From an uncultured Lachnospiraceae bacterium (lineage in GTDB: Bacteria; Bacillota; Clostridia; Lachnospirales; Lachnospiraceae): a stretch of 64,000 bases of DNA. This document shows, piece by piece, positions 17,306 through 27,966 of this stretch. The stretch's first letter is position 1. Each line of letters begins with the position of its first letter. The notes under the pieces are model-generated. The model ran no database searches, was not told where the DNA came from, and saw nothing but the letters and a program-made list of their open reading frames with translations. A program made the position numbers and the translations under genes. Location: contig CACZBD010000012.1 in NCBI GenBank assembly GCA_902779305.1, forward strand, positions 47,217 to 111,216. Reading direction: 5' to 3'.

Positions 17306-20300
17306 ATGATGACAAAGATCAGACAGATGGCAAAAGCAATTGTGAGCATTCTGCTCAGCATTGTGATGGTAACGGGACTCATCCCGGAATCCGCCCTGAG
17401 TGCCCTGCAGGTATATGCAGATCCTGTAGAGACGAGCGGAGACTGGACAAACTATGCGGCGGATGCTGTGGAACCGGAGGGGGATGTCTACACGATCTCC
17501 ACGGCCGCAGAGCTCGCGTGGCTTGCAAATGTTATCAATGGAACAGCTGCGGCAGACAATCCGGTCAACCAGGGCGGGATCACTTTCAAACTGGGGGATG
17601 ATATCGATCTTTCTGCGCATTACTGGACTCCCATCGGTAAATTGTTCGCCAATAAGTTTTGCGCGGTATTTGACGGAAACGGACATACCATCAGAGGCAT
17701 GTATGTGGGAACGCAGGCCAGTCCGTACGAAGGCACCGATGCCGGTCTGTTCGGTTATGTGGCAGGTTCCGTCAGAAACGTAAGGATCACGGATTCGGCA
17801 GTTTACGCACAACCGCCCAGTGGGAATTATCTGGCAGATGCAGGGCTTGTTGCCGGTCGTGTCAGCGGAGCAAATGCCATTGTAAAAAACTGTGACGTTT
17901 CAGGCACGGTCGGTAATGCCGGTACTGTCGGACAAACAGGTGAGATAGCCACAAAGAAGAGAAATGCAAGCTCCGGCGGGCTCGTGGGCGACATCCAGCA
18001 GGGGACGGCGGAAGCCTGCCGCGTGAATGTATCCCTTGTGGCACTGGAATCTCCCAGTGATCATTATTACTCATTTGGCGGTATTGCCGGCACCATAGCC
18101 CAGACCAGCGATTCTACCATCGTAAACTGTGTCAGCAATATGACGCTGAGTCTTCCGGAGGGCATGGATCTTGGAAGGGTGGGGGCAGGTGCCCCCTTTG
18201 CCACAGGCAAACAGTGCGCCCTCAAAAACTCCATCGTAAGGGCAGATCTTGGCGGAGCACTCGGCTTTTCCGGTGCTATATCAAGCCGCAGGTGTACCTG
18301 CTGGATCGAAACGAATTTTAAAGCGGAAGAGGATGGCAATTATGTACTGCAGGCTCCTAAATACACTTATTACGGAACCCTTACGGATGCGCCGGTTGAG
18401 ATGACGGAAGAGCAGATGAAAGAAGCTTCTTTTGCCACTATTCTCAATTCGAAGGCAGCGAGTACGGTCGGACTCAGCAATCCGCTTACCTGGAGCATCA
18501 ACGAGAATGAAAACGACGGTTTCCCGAACCTTGCAGATGCCGGGGTTGCAGAGGCACAGGCCACCTATTATCTGGTTACCTTTAAGTCCCACGGAACGGT
18601 GTATCAGAGTGTCAGTATCGAGAGCGGGCAGAAGGTCACAAAGCCTTCGAATCCTCCCGCCCCATCTGAGGATGCAACTTTCCTCTACTGGTATAAGGAC
18701 GATCCGTCGGTAGCCTATGATTTTAACACACCGATCACGGCAAATACCACGCTTACCGCGAAATGGAAAGGACAGGAGTTTACAGTCCGTTTTAACACAA
18801 ACGGCGGCTCCTATGTATACCCGCAGACGGTGGAGGGCGGCGAGACACTGAGTGAGCCCGTAACGGTCAGAAAGGGGTATTCTTTCGCCGGCTGGTTCAC
18901 GGACAGTGCCTGCACGGAATCATGGGATTTCAACGATGAAGTAACTTCCGGAATGACGCTTTATGCGAAGTGGGATCTTCCGGTTTCGGATGTATCCGTA
19001 TCCGGGCGGATCACGGATGAGGAGTCCGGAGACGGAATCAGGAACGCCACTGTAAAACTGTCCGGCGGACGGAACGCCATCACGGATGAATTCGGCTATT
19101 ACCGGATCCAGGGCGTGCCTGCCGGAACCTATACGATCACTGCTTCCGCGTTTGGTTATAACGATAAATCCAGAGCGGATTTTACCGTGGGTACGGTATC
19201 CACGGGCTATGATGCGGCGCTTACACGCATAGGAGGCGGTGGAGGAGGCGGAGTGGACACCGCTAACATCTATGCGACCATCAGCTGCGTATATTCCGGG
19301 ATCATGCTGGACGGTGTGGAGATCAAGGCTGTCGGTGACGGGGACCTGGGCACCTACAGTACCTATACGGCAAACGGCGGCCAGGCTACCTTTACGGGGC
19401 TACCCGCCGGCTGGTACACTTTCCACATCAATGAAGCCGGCCGCCCCGGCTGGGAAAGCTATGTATCGGCGAAGAAGCAAATTGCAGGCGATCATCAGCT
19501 GAACTGCGCCCTGAAGCCGAATTACCAGTCGCTCAAGATCAATGTCATCGGGACATTCGATCCGAAGACCAACAAGGCAAATGTGCCGCTTTCCGGCAAA
19601 GAAGTCACCCTGATCGGCGTGGATCCGGCAGATGAGGATAATGAACTGATCCATATTCCTGCCCATACCGGGGCGGACGGATCTGTAACGGTTGAGAAAC
19701 TGGTTCCGATCACATGGAAAATCTCAAGTTCTGATTTTGCTTATGAAGAGGATGAAGTCATTGTCATTTCGGACGGCGCCGGAAAGCTTTCCGAGAAGGA
19801 AGTAACGCTGACGCTTCCGTTTATAGAATCCTCCCTGTCGGTGAATCTGACATCCGTTTATAACGATCCCGATCTTTTCAAACGAACGGAAGAGAATAAA
19901 GACACGCTGCCCGATGTTTCCCTGGCCGGTGTTACCGGAACCATGACAGAAGGGATCGTCAGAAGCGCCAAACCGGACGCTGCCGGAAAGGTTCTGTTTA
20001 CAGGGCTGTTCCCCGGTAATTACAATCTGAGCGCGAACGGCAGAGTCATGCGAGTGGTTGATATAAAATCGGGAGCCGATCAGAAGGAAATCTTCGGTGA
20101 CCCCAATGACGGTAGTTTCAGCCGCTTTGGCAGGAAGCACTTTGATGTTGATTTTCATGGAACGGGAACCGGGTCCGTGGCTCTTGGCATGCGTGCAAAC
20201 GCAACTATCGAGATGGATCCCGCTCCGGTCAGCTTTTCCGGTATCCTCTATAAAACGGACATGGATGAGAAGGGCGAGATCTCAAGTGAACCGCTGAAAA

Positions 20301-23300
20301 ATGCAAAGCTGATCATCAAACCCTCTGCCTACTATCCGCAGAGCGGTGCCAATACGGAAGGATACGAGATCACAACGGACGATGGCGGACATTATGCGAT
20401 CACCATGGCGCCGGGGCTGTACGGCGTGGAAATGGAGAGCACGTATGACGGATACTTTGGCGGAAAACTGATCTATCATGAGGGCAACTCAGACGGCTAT
20501 CAGGGTCCCTGGGGCTGGCCGTGTACCGGAGAGTGGACGGGCACAAAGGCTTCGGCCGTTGCATGGATGACAGGTGATGATAGCCTTGCTTACGGCGATA
20601 TCGGCGGGATGAGTTTATCTTCCGGTACGGTCGTTGCAGACCTTGAGATCATGGAAAAGAAGATCAATTACAGTGCCTGCAGTCCCGGGAATTCGGTTGT
20701 GTTTGACAATACATCTTCACAAAACCTGATCATCGGAAGCGAGCAGGATGAGGAAGCTACTGTAAGTCAGAATACAAATAAATGGCATAAATATGACTAC
20801 TATGACAGATCATATCAGACCATGAACTATCATCCGGAAACAAACGGAGCGACGCTGACCTTGAAGCATGCAGGAAGTACGGATCAATCGATCAATATGA
20901 CCGGAAAAACATTCCCTGTTGTTTTCAATGAGTTGGATCCCGGCGACTATAGCCTTGACTATACGCTTTCATCGGCTTTTTCCCAGCTTTCACCAACTGT
21001 TTCCTGGGGTGGGGATATCAGTTTTTTCCGGTTTCCGGCGCCCGGAAAACTTCCGACATCGTTCCCGGAGAACTACGCCGTAGATGGGAATCCTTGGCCG
21101 CTGTCAACAAAGTATTCGGGACTCCGAATTGATCCGAAACAGGGACAGTGGAAAATAGGAGATCTATATGATGGGAATGATTCCAACGGCGAAGTAAAGT
21201 TCAAATTTTATTGGGCGGATACCTATTACGATATCGCGTATGTCGGTGGAATGGTGGAAGAGGCCGAATATCAGAGCTGGTTCGAAACATACGGAGCAGA
21301 TTTCGATCCGATCTGGAGGAGGTCCGATGATCCTTCGGTGGAGCGGGAAGATGCAGACGGTTATTACCGAAACAGACCGAATTCTGCGGATTATCAGGAC
21401 TACGGGGTATTTGAACAGGATTTACGTGCATGGGAAGAGGAGGTTCAAGAATTAAGAACCAGTAGACCGGGTAAATGGGTTGCAAAACTCGACGGTACTT
21501 ATACCGAAGGGAATTTTACGGTCACATATACCGGAAATCCGCATTGGAACGATTTGTATGAGAATACCCAGACGATCATGGAGAACTATCTGGTGGCATA
21601 TTCTACAGATAAGTTACCGGGAAAACTGTTCCGTGCTTCAGGAAAAGGGTCGGGCATAAATAAAGTTTTGCCTGACGGAAATGTGACTTTGTATTTCTGC
21701 GCCCCAAAGGGCAGAGGGTATGCGTTCTTAAAAAACCTTGATCATATCTTTAATCAGGATAATTATGCCGAACTGGCAAATACAGATCTGTGGTTCAGTG
21801 TTAAGTTGAATAAAAATGGAGAAACCGATTGCCTGGTTAATTTTCTGGATCCTACGGATTGTTCCGAGCCGGTTAAGATACTGTCACAGACAGAGGCAAT
21901 GAATCTGCTGAATCCCCGCACCATTGTTGTCAAAGCAGTGGAAGAGGATAATGTGGCAGATGTACTGAATAATGTGACAGTCACTATGACTTATGCCGGC
22001 GCACAGTATTCCACTACAACGGATACACCCATGCAGACCTGTACAGGTGCTGTTACGGATGTGGTCGTGGGGGAAGATGCCGCATATGAATGGGAATGCG
22101 CCAATCCGGCCAATACAAGGAGCACATATGATGACGCCACCAAGACGGAAACATTCTATGTTCCGTTGAGAAGGGTCCTGTATTCCAAGGCATTTATGGT
22201 AAAAGACGACGCCGGTAATCCGGTGGCAAATGCGTCGATCACACTTACCGGTAAATTGGTGGGACAGCCGATCACGTTGTTTACGGGCCCGGATGGAAAA
22301 GCGACAGCATACGACTGTCTGACGTATCAGGATTATGATGTGCATGTTACCTGTCCGGGATATTCCTTCCATAACATCCCGCTTACTGCGGAAGATGTGC
22401 GTTCGGATGAGGTGGCAACTGACGTTCTGAGAAGAGACGAGCAACCGGAATTTGACGAAGACGCGGTCAGCATCAACCGAAAGGGTGCATTCCTTCCGGG
22501 CGTCAATTTCAGCGGCAGCAGCAATTCGATTGATTTTCTCATAGATACGGCGATCACGGATGCCAAGGACAAACCACTCTACTATACCGTAAATGCAAAG
22601 ATCAAGACGGCTCCGCTGGATTCGCTGCTGGAGGTATTCCTGATCGACAAGAGAACATTCCGGAATCCTGACTTTGGCGATGTGCCGGAAGCTCTTGCCA
22701 CGCCGGCCATGGACGAGAATAATTACAATCCTTCCCTGGCCTGGGAATGGGGCACAAAACTGGAAAAAGGTGAACTCGGCAATGTCTATTACAGACGTTT
22801 TTCGGGTGACGAACCGTTTGTTTCCCAAAAGGACAGTCACGGCCGGAATGTTTATGAAATTGAAAAAACACTTCCGCTTTGGGAACTCCCGCCTGACGGG
22901 TTTGAGCCCTGCCTGCTTGCCGTGACTTCCAATCATGCGATGCAGATCTATGATTTTGACTACTCGGGAGAAGCGGCGGATGACCAGCTGGTCGGGATCA
23001 GACTGGACGGCGACAAAGCCGGGATGCTGAACAATATCACGCTTCTTGCCAATGCCCAGGCGCTCGGCGGCCCGGCAGTCGAAAAACTGGAAGAACTTAC
23101 CGAGCCGACGGGCTCCATCATCCCGCTTCCTTCGTTTGAGGCAGGCATTGAAGAGGAAGACGGCTTCTTAAGTTACGATTACACCGTGGAGATGCAGCTT
23201 CTGCAAGGTAAGAAGTCTGTATCCGATGCGGAAAAATCATACATGGCGATTCTGCCGAGCACCCTCGGGATCATGGCCAAAGGCGGCTGGAAGATGGGTG

Positions 23301-26300
23301 TTGACGGAGAAGAGCGGAAAGTGACGAACAGCTTCCATGTCACGGTCGCCGGCAAAGATATGGATGCCCTCGACTATCTGCCGTCGGCATTTGAGGCGCT
23401 TCCCGTCAAAGTCGAATTTGACGAGGACAATCCGCCGAGTGGTACGATCACGCTTGCGGCAGCGGACACCAAGGATAAGAACAACCATAACACAGAGGAG
23501 GAATACTCTTTAGGGATCAACGGGCAGGTGCATATCGTTGCCGAAGTCAGCGCCTTTTCCTCCTTTGCGGCAGTCCTTCCCGTCGGGCCGGTCCTGGCAT
23601 CGCTTGAAAAGAGCGGGGCCCTTGATATCGGCGCAAAGGTGCAGGTGGCAGTCGGCGCGGACGGTACCTATAAGTATAAGATCATTAACGGTGAAGAGCA
23701 GGAGAGTGAGCATGAGGTCGAGTTTACGCTCGGTGCGGGCGCGGGGATCGGTTTCTATGCGAAAGCCTTCGGTGGAGCACTGGGTGCCGAGGCCAATCTG
23801 AAGCTTACCGGTGACAACGATAAACTGCAGGATATGGTTACGGTCAGTGCTTCCATCGGCACGGAGCATGGCTTCAAAATGAACCGGATTGACGGCAAGG
23901 TGCAGGCAGATGCCCATATCGAGATGAAGACCTGGCTCATTAACGGCGAGAAGGATTTCAAATTTGTAGAGATCCCGTTCAGTTACCAGTTCGGCACCGA
24001 GACCATGTTTACGCTGACAGAGATCCAGATCGAGGACAACTTAAAGAGCAGGAATGATTTTGAGCCCTCGATTTTCAACGGACAGCCTGTGACGCTCGTC
24101 TCCAACTTGCTCCCGATCGGCGGATATGCCACGGATGAGGATGGAAGCGGAGCCTTTGTTTATACAGACATGAGTTCCAAAGGCGGAAATGTCCGTCTGT
24201 TGCTTTCCGCCTATGCGGGTAATAAAGTCTGGAACACACCGGTTGCAGTTACCGCAACAGACGGCCTGATCCCGGCATTTGATGTGATCTCAATGTCTGA
24301 TGGAAACTACCTGACCGTCTGGTCGGAGATCGCAAAAGAGAACATGATGATGACCTGTCCGCCTTCCGTGATCAGATACTCCGCAGGAAAGATCGTTGAC
24401 GGAAAATGGAGCGGCAGTATAAAGACGTTGGGCACCCTTTCATCAGAGGTGGCCTCCAAACTCCTGCTCTTAAGCGACAGCAGCGGGATCAGCCTTGCTG
24501 CGTTAAAGACTGCTGAGGGTGCGCTGGCCGAACGCTTAAGCATCAGCGGATACAGATTCACGGGTTCTGCGTGGAGCGCTCCCGCGAATCTTGCAAAAGA
24601 ACAGAAGACCTATGACATCGCGGCTTGTGCAAGGAATGGCGCCCTGCTAGTTTCCTACGTAACGGATGATCGGAAACTGCATGTACTGAGGTGGAAGGAT
24701 TCCGTATCCGAAACGGTATTTGACGCAACCGGATCCGAAAGCGCTCTTGTTGCCGATGATGTCTATGCATATCTGGTCAGTGAATCGGCTGAGGGCCTTG
24801 TACTCCGCCGCTTAAGTGGAAACACCTGGAGCGCCGGTGAAGTGATCGATCAAACCTCCGGAACGGGAAATCCTTCCTTAAGCGTATCCGGCAACAGGGT
24901 CAGCGTTACCTTTACGGATCAGAACGATACATCCCTGTATCTGCTGGAATGCACGGCCGACGGAGGCGTTCTGGAAAAAACGAAACTGAAAACGGCAACC
25001 GGGAAAGCTAGATTCAGAGACAGTTCCCTGATCTGCAGCGGTGCCGAAAGCCTGATCCTGACCGTTCTGGATACAGACATGGATCAGCTGAACGTCTACA
25101 GCGCGGACGGCTCCGATAAAGAGCCTGCCGTCATCAGCACGGAACCGAAAGCACTCACCGGACTGCGATATAACGGCAGCGCACAGGAACTTATCAAACC
25201 GGGAACTGCAAAGGGCGGGACGATCAAATACGCCGTAACAAAGCGCGGCGATCCTGAGCCCGCAGAAACTGCATTTAGTGCATCCGTTCCCAGCGTATAT
25301 GATGCGGGTAACTACAGAGTTTATTACAAACTGGAGGCAGATGCCGATCATATGGCAGCCGTGCATTCCGCGCTTCCGTTTGTTGATGTAAGTATATCCC
25401 GGGCGGTCCTGTCCGATGACATGCTCTCGCTTCTCACACCGGCATTCTATGTTACCGGCGCGATCCCTGCCGGAACCGTTTATGAACAGCCGGCACAGGA
25501 TATAGTGGTAAAAGCCGGATCGATCCTTCTGATCGAAGACAGGGATTATGTCATTGACCCCGGATCCATCCTTACCGCTTCTGATTTTGGCACCTATACC
25601 ATCACGGTCAGGGGCATGGGAAATTATACCGGGAGCGCCGTAACCGATTGGAAGGTCGTTGAGGTCAAAGAGAGCGGTGAGGAAGGCGACAAGTTCGCGC
25701 ATTCCGTGATCGCGCCGCTGTATTATACAGGCGCGCCTCTGACACCGCAGCCGGTCATTACCTGGAACGGCGTTGAACTGGTAAAAGATACGGACTACAC
25801 CTTAACGTATAAAAACAACACAAATGAGGCATCGGAGAATGACGGAGCCAAGGCGCCCTCCGTCACGGTAAAAGGAAAAGGAAAATACAAAGATTCCATC
25901 ACCATTCCGTTTACGATCTTAAGAAGGCCTATGGATGACGGCAGCGAAAACGCCTTCTTTGCAGACGAATTTTTGGTCAGCATCGAGAATAAACAGTGGA
26001 CCGGGAAAACCCTGTTGTCAAAACCTGTGATCAAATTTGTTGATGGCAATGGAAAATCCGTCACACTCAAAGAGAAGAAAGATTACACGCTGACCTTTAC
26101 GGATTCAGCAGGATCCGCTGATCCGAAAGCAGCAGGCACTGTCACGGTACGCGTGGAAGGAACCGGCAACTTTACGGGTACTGCAAAGGTTTCTTACGAG
26201 ATCATTGCAAAGAGTGCAGACGCTGAACTGAAAAATGCAGTGATCGAGCCGATCCCGGATCAGTATTATACAGGAACCGCCTTTACACAGGATGAGATCG

Positions 26301-27898
26301 AAGATCTGATCACGGTCTGGCCTTCCAAAACCGCTGAAAAAGACGGCGAGGATCCGGTGGATCCGGATCTCTATACGGTATCCTTTAACCCGGCCGAAAC
26401 CTTAAAGACCGGAAAAGTCACGGTGACCGTACAGGGAACGGAAGGACACGGAGAGTTGTGGAAGACGGCAACCTTTAAGATCCTGCCCAAGCCGGTCGTT
26501 GTGACGGAGGGCGGAACAGAAACGCCTCAGGTTGAAATAGTACTTGATGAAAATGAGGATATCGTCTATACGGGCAAGCCATGTAAACCAGCGGTCATGG
26601 TAGTTGATCCGGAACTGGATCCAGAAATCTATCCGGACCGGATCGTACCGGCATCCGATTATACCGTGAAATACACGAATAACACCAGTGCGGCGAATGA
26701 GGATGCAACCAAAGAAACAAGAGGAAAGAAAGTCAGCATCGCGCCGACGGCGACCCTTACCTTCAAGGGTAATTACAAGGGAACTCTTTCCATGCCGTTT
26801 ACGATCGCGCCTCTTCCGGTAGACGAAACACAGCTTACGATCACGCAGGCAGATATCAAGGACAGCGGCAGGGAAATCACTGCTTCTTCCCTTAAACCCG
26901 CTGTAAAACTGGGAAAGACAACACTGAAGAGGGACAAGGATTATGAACTTCTCTTTGCCTACGATGAAATGCATGAAATGCAGGAAGCAACCGTTGTGCT
27001 GACCGGAAACTATGCAGGAGAAAAGAGATATGCATTCCGGATCTATGATACAAACAGTGCCCTCAACTTATCCGACAAGACCATCTTTACAGTAACGACG
27101 GCTCTTGCGGATGCAGACGCTGTCTATGACGGTATGAAAAAAGAGCCTGTGATCACCGTTACGGCGAAAGTGGACGGAGAAGATATTCTTCTGACAGCCG
27201 GCAGGGATTATACAGTTTCCTGCAGCAATAACGTCAATGCAGGTGTTGCCGGAGAAGCTAAATGCCCGGTATGGAAAGTGACCGGAAAAGGCGCCTATAA
27301 GGGATCGCAGTCCGGATCGTTTACGATCCTGCCCAAAGCTTTGAATGAAGAAACCTGTATTATTACCGTTGCGGACATAAAATACAACAAGGGAAAAGAA
27401 CTCAAGCCCAAGGTGACTGTTACGGATAAGGCTACGGGCAAAACTCTCAAAGCCAACACGGATTACACCTTCACCTATGCGGACAATCGCGAGATCCCGA
27501 CAGTAAAAAACGGAAAGAGGCCGCGCGTGATCCTGAAAGGAAAAGGAAACTATACAACAAAAGAACAGGGTCTTGACGGGGATGCGCTTGAGGCCGGATT
27601 CAGGATCTATGAAAAAGATATTTCTTCCGTTTCTATCGTCGATATGATCAAAACGGCAACCTATACGGGAGAGCCGGTCAGACCGGAAGGGTTTGGTGTA
27701 TATCCTGACGCAAGGAGCGCAAAGGATGGGGTAAATGCGCTGACGGCGGGAGAAGACGGCGACTATGTGGTCGAATACGGAGAAAACACGGATGTCGGTT
27801 TCGGAACCGTCACGCTGAAGGGTGTCGGAACCTACGGCGGAGTCAAAGTGATCAAATTTACGATCCTGCCGAAGATCCTGAAGTGGCTGGCACAATAA
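17306..27898 (+). CDS. Giant secreted multi-domain repeat protein (3530 aa)
   Basis: The protein starts with a signal peptide (hydrophobic core IVSILLSIVMVTGLI, likely cleavage after YA at about 38). Next comes a beta-helix/GLUG-like region (about 60-410, with FDGNGHTIRGMYVG). Two InlB B-type repeats follow (about 425-560, each ending in TLYAKW or TLTAKW), then a carboxypeptidase-regulatory-like domain (about 561-640) and a glycine run. A series of Cna-B/carboxypeptidase-regulatory-like modules follows (to about 1700), then a propeller-like stretch (about 2270-2600). The end holds eight Ig-like repeats of about 90 aa (about 2785-3530). No LPXTG, SLH domain or C-terminal membrane helix is seen. 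Start ATG 17306 follows AAAGGA. A surface or matrix role is inferred. Confidence 0.85.
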   Translation: MMTKIRQMAKAIVSILLSIVMVTGLIPESALSALQVYADPVETSGDWTNYAADAVEPEGDVYTISTAAELAWLANVINGTAAADNPVNQGGITFKLGDDIDLSAHYWTPIGKLFANKFCAVFDGNGHTIRGMYVGTQASPYEGTDAGLFGYVAGSVRNVRITDSAVYAQPPSGNYLADAGLVAGRVSGANAIVKNCDVSGTVGNAGTVGQTGEIATKKRNASSGGLVGDIQQGTAEACRVNVSLVALESPSDHYYSFGGIAGTIAQTSDSTIVNCVSNMTLSLPEGMDLGRVGAGAPFATGKQCALKNSIVRADLGGALGFSGAISSRRCTCWIETNFKAEEDGNYVLQAPKYTYYGTLTDAPVEMTEEQMKEASFATILNSKAASTVGLSNPLTWSINENENDGFPNLADAGVAEAQATYYLVTFKSHGTVYQSVSIESGQKVTKPSNPPAPSEDATFLYWYKDDPSVAYDFNTPITANTTLTAKWKGQEFTVRFNTNGGSYVYPQTVEGGETLSEPVTVRKGYSFAGWFTDSACTESWDFNDEVTSGMTLYAKWDLPVSDVSVSGRITDEESGDGIRNATVKLSGGRNAITDEFGYYRIQGVPAGTYTITASAFGYNDKSRADFTVGTVSTGYDAALTRIGGGGGGGVDTANIYATISCVYSGIMLDGVEIKAVGDGDLGTYSTYTANGGQATFTGLPAGWYTFHINEAGRPGWESYVSAKKQIAGDHQLNCALKPNYQSLKINVIGTFDPKTNKANVPLSGKEVTLIGVDPADEDNELIHIPAHTGADGSVTVEKLVPITWKISSSDFAYEEDEVIVISDGAGKLSEKEVTLTLPFIESSLSVNLTSVYNDPDLFKRTEENKDTLPDVSLAGVTGTMTEGIVRSAKPDAAGKVLFTGLFPGNYNLSANGRVMRVVDIKSGADQKEIFGDPNDGSFSRFGRKHFDVDFHGTGTGSVALGMRANATIEMDPAPVSFSGILYKTDMDEKGEISSEPLKNAKLIIKPSAYYPQSGANTEGYEITTDDGGHYAITMAPGLYGVEMESTYDGYFGGKLIYHEGNSDGYQGPWGWPCTGEWTGTKASAVAWMTGDDSLAYGDIGGMSLSSGTVVADLEIMEKKINYSACSPGNSVVFDNTSSQNLIIGSEQDEEATVSQNTNKWHKYDYYDRSYQTMNYHPETNGATLTLKHAGSTDQSINMTGKTFPVVFNELDPGDYSLDYTLSSAFSQLSPTVSWGGDISFFRFPAPGKLPTSFPENYAVDGNPWPLSTKYSGLRIDPKQGQWKIGDLYDGNDSNGEVKFKFYWADTYYDIAYVGGMVEEAEYQSWFETYGADFDPIWRRSDDPSVEREDADGYYRNRPNSADYQDYGVFEQDLRAWEEEVQELRTSRPGKWVAKLDGTYTEGNFTVTYTGNPHWNDLYENTQTIMENYLVAYSTDKLPGKLFRASGKGSGINKVLPDGNVTLYFCAPKGRGYAFLKNLDHIFNQDNYAELANTDLWFSVKLNKNGETDCLVNFLDPTDCSEPVKILSQTEAMNLLNPRTIVVKAVEEDNVADVLNNVTVTMTYAGAQYSTTTDTPMQTCTGAVTDVVVGEDAAYEWECANPANTRSTYDDATKTETFYVPLRRVLYSKAFMVKDDAGNPVANASITLTGKLVGQPITLFTGPDGKATAYDCLTYQDYDVHVTCPGYSFHNIPLTAEDVRSDEVATDVLRRDEQPEFDEDAVSINRKGAFLPGVNFSGSSNSIDFLIDTAITDAKDKPLYYTVNAKIKTAPLDSLLEVFLIDKRTFRNPDFGDVPEALATPAMDENNYNPSLAWEWGTKLEKGELGNVYYRRFSGDEPFVSQKDSHGRNVYEIEKTLPLWELPPDGFEPCLLAVTSNHAMQIYDFDYSGEAADDQLVGIRLDGDKAGMLNNITLLANAQALGGPAVEKLEELTEPTGSIIPLPSFEAGIEEEDGFLSYDYTVEMQLLQGKKSVSDAEKSYMAILPSTLGIMAKGGWKMGVDGEERKVTNSFHVTVAGKDMDALDYLPSAFEALPVKVEFDEDNPPSGTITLAAADTKDKNNHNTEEEYSLGINGQVHIVAEVSAFSSFAAVLPVGPVLASLEKSGALDIGAKVQVAVGADGTYKYKIINGEEQESEHEVEFTLGAGAGIGFYAKAFGGALGAEANLKLTGDNDKLQDMVTVSASIGTEHGFKMNRIDGKVQADAHIEMKTWLINGEKDFKFVEIPFSYQFGTETMFTLTEIQIEDNLKSRNDFEPSIFNGQPVTLVSNLLPIGGYATDEDGSGAFVYTDMSSKGGNVRLLLSAYAGNKVWNTPVAVTATDGLIPAFDVISMSDGNYLTVWSEIAKENMMMTCPPSVIRYSAGKIVDGKWSGSIKTLGTLSSEVASKLLLLSDSSGISLAALKTAEGALAERLSISGYRFTGSAWSAPANLAKEQKTYDIAACARNGALLVSYVTDDRKLHVLRWKDSVSETVFDATGSESALVADDVYAYLVSESAEGLVLRRLSGNTWSAGEVIDQTSGTGNPSLSVSGNRVSVTFTDQNDTSLYLLECTADGGVLEKTKLKTATGKARFRDSSLICSGAESLILTVLDTDMDQLNVYSADGSDKEPAVISTEPKALTGLRYNGSAQELIKPGTAKGGTIKYAVTKRGDPEPAETAFSASVPSVYDAGNYRVYYKLEADADHMAAVHSALPFVDVSISRAVLSDDMLSLLTPAFYVTGAIPAGTVYEQPAQDIVVKAGSILLIEDRDYVIDPGSILTASDFGTYTITVRGMGNYTGSAVTDWKVVEVKESGEEGDKFAHSVIAPLYYTGAPLTPQPVITWNGVELVKDTDYTLTYKNNTNEASENDGAKAPSVTVKGKGKYKDSITIPFTILRRPMDDGSENAFFADEFLVSIENKQWTGKTLLSKPVIKFVDGNGKSVTLKEKKDYTLTFTDSAGSADPKAAGTVTVRVEGTGNFTGTAKVSYEIIAKSADAELKNAVIEPIPDQYYTGTAFTQDEIEDLITVWPSKTAEKDGEDPVDPDLYTVSFNPAETLKTGKVTVTVQGTEGHGELWKTATFKILPKPVVVTEGGTETPQVEIVLDENEDIVYTGKPCKPAVMVVDPELDPEIYPDRIVPASDYTVKYTNNTSAANEDATKETRGKKVSIAPTATLTFKGNYKGTLSMPFTIAPLPVDETQLTITQADIKDSGREITASSLKPAVKLGKTTLKRDKDYELLFAYDEMHEMQEATVVLTGNYAGEKRYAFRIYDTNSALNLSDKTIFTVTTALADADAVYDGMKKEPVITVTAKVDGEDILLTAGRDYTVSCSNNVNAGVAGEAKCPVWKVTGKGAYKGSQSGSFTILPKALNEETCIITVADIKYNKGKELKPKVTVTDKATGKTLKANTDYTFTYADNREIPTVKNGKRPRVILKGKGNYTTKEQGLDGDALEAGFRIYEKDISSVSIVDMIKTATYTGEPVRPEGFGVYPDARSAKDGVNALTAGEDGDYVVEYGENTDVGFGTVTLKGVGTYGGVKVIKFTILPKILKWLAQ
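25660..27898 (+). repeat. Shared C-terminal block, copy 1 (eight Ig-like units)
   Basis: Codes for about 745 aa with eight units of the pattern [D/G]-x-DYT-x-x-Y-x-NN ... GKG-x-Y ... FTI. The same units, in the same order, end the next gene (31105-33303). Both copies finish with GVGTYGG and then FTILPK-x-L-x-WL. Confidence 0.85.
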
Positions 27899-27966
27899 AC
27901 AGGAATACAGAAAGAAATAAACAGTACGAAACGGAAAAAGATTTGCAGACAGAAAGGAGATTTCGT

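Noticed and set aside
27883..27966. Upstream extension of the second giant protein to the in-frame start at 27883
   Set aside because: It overlaps the end of the first giant gene and adds 28 charged residues before a clear signal peptide, while ATG 27967 has a good ribosome binding site.
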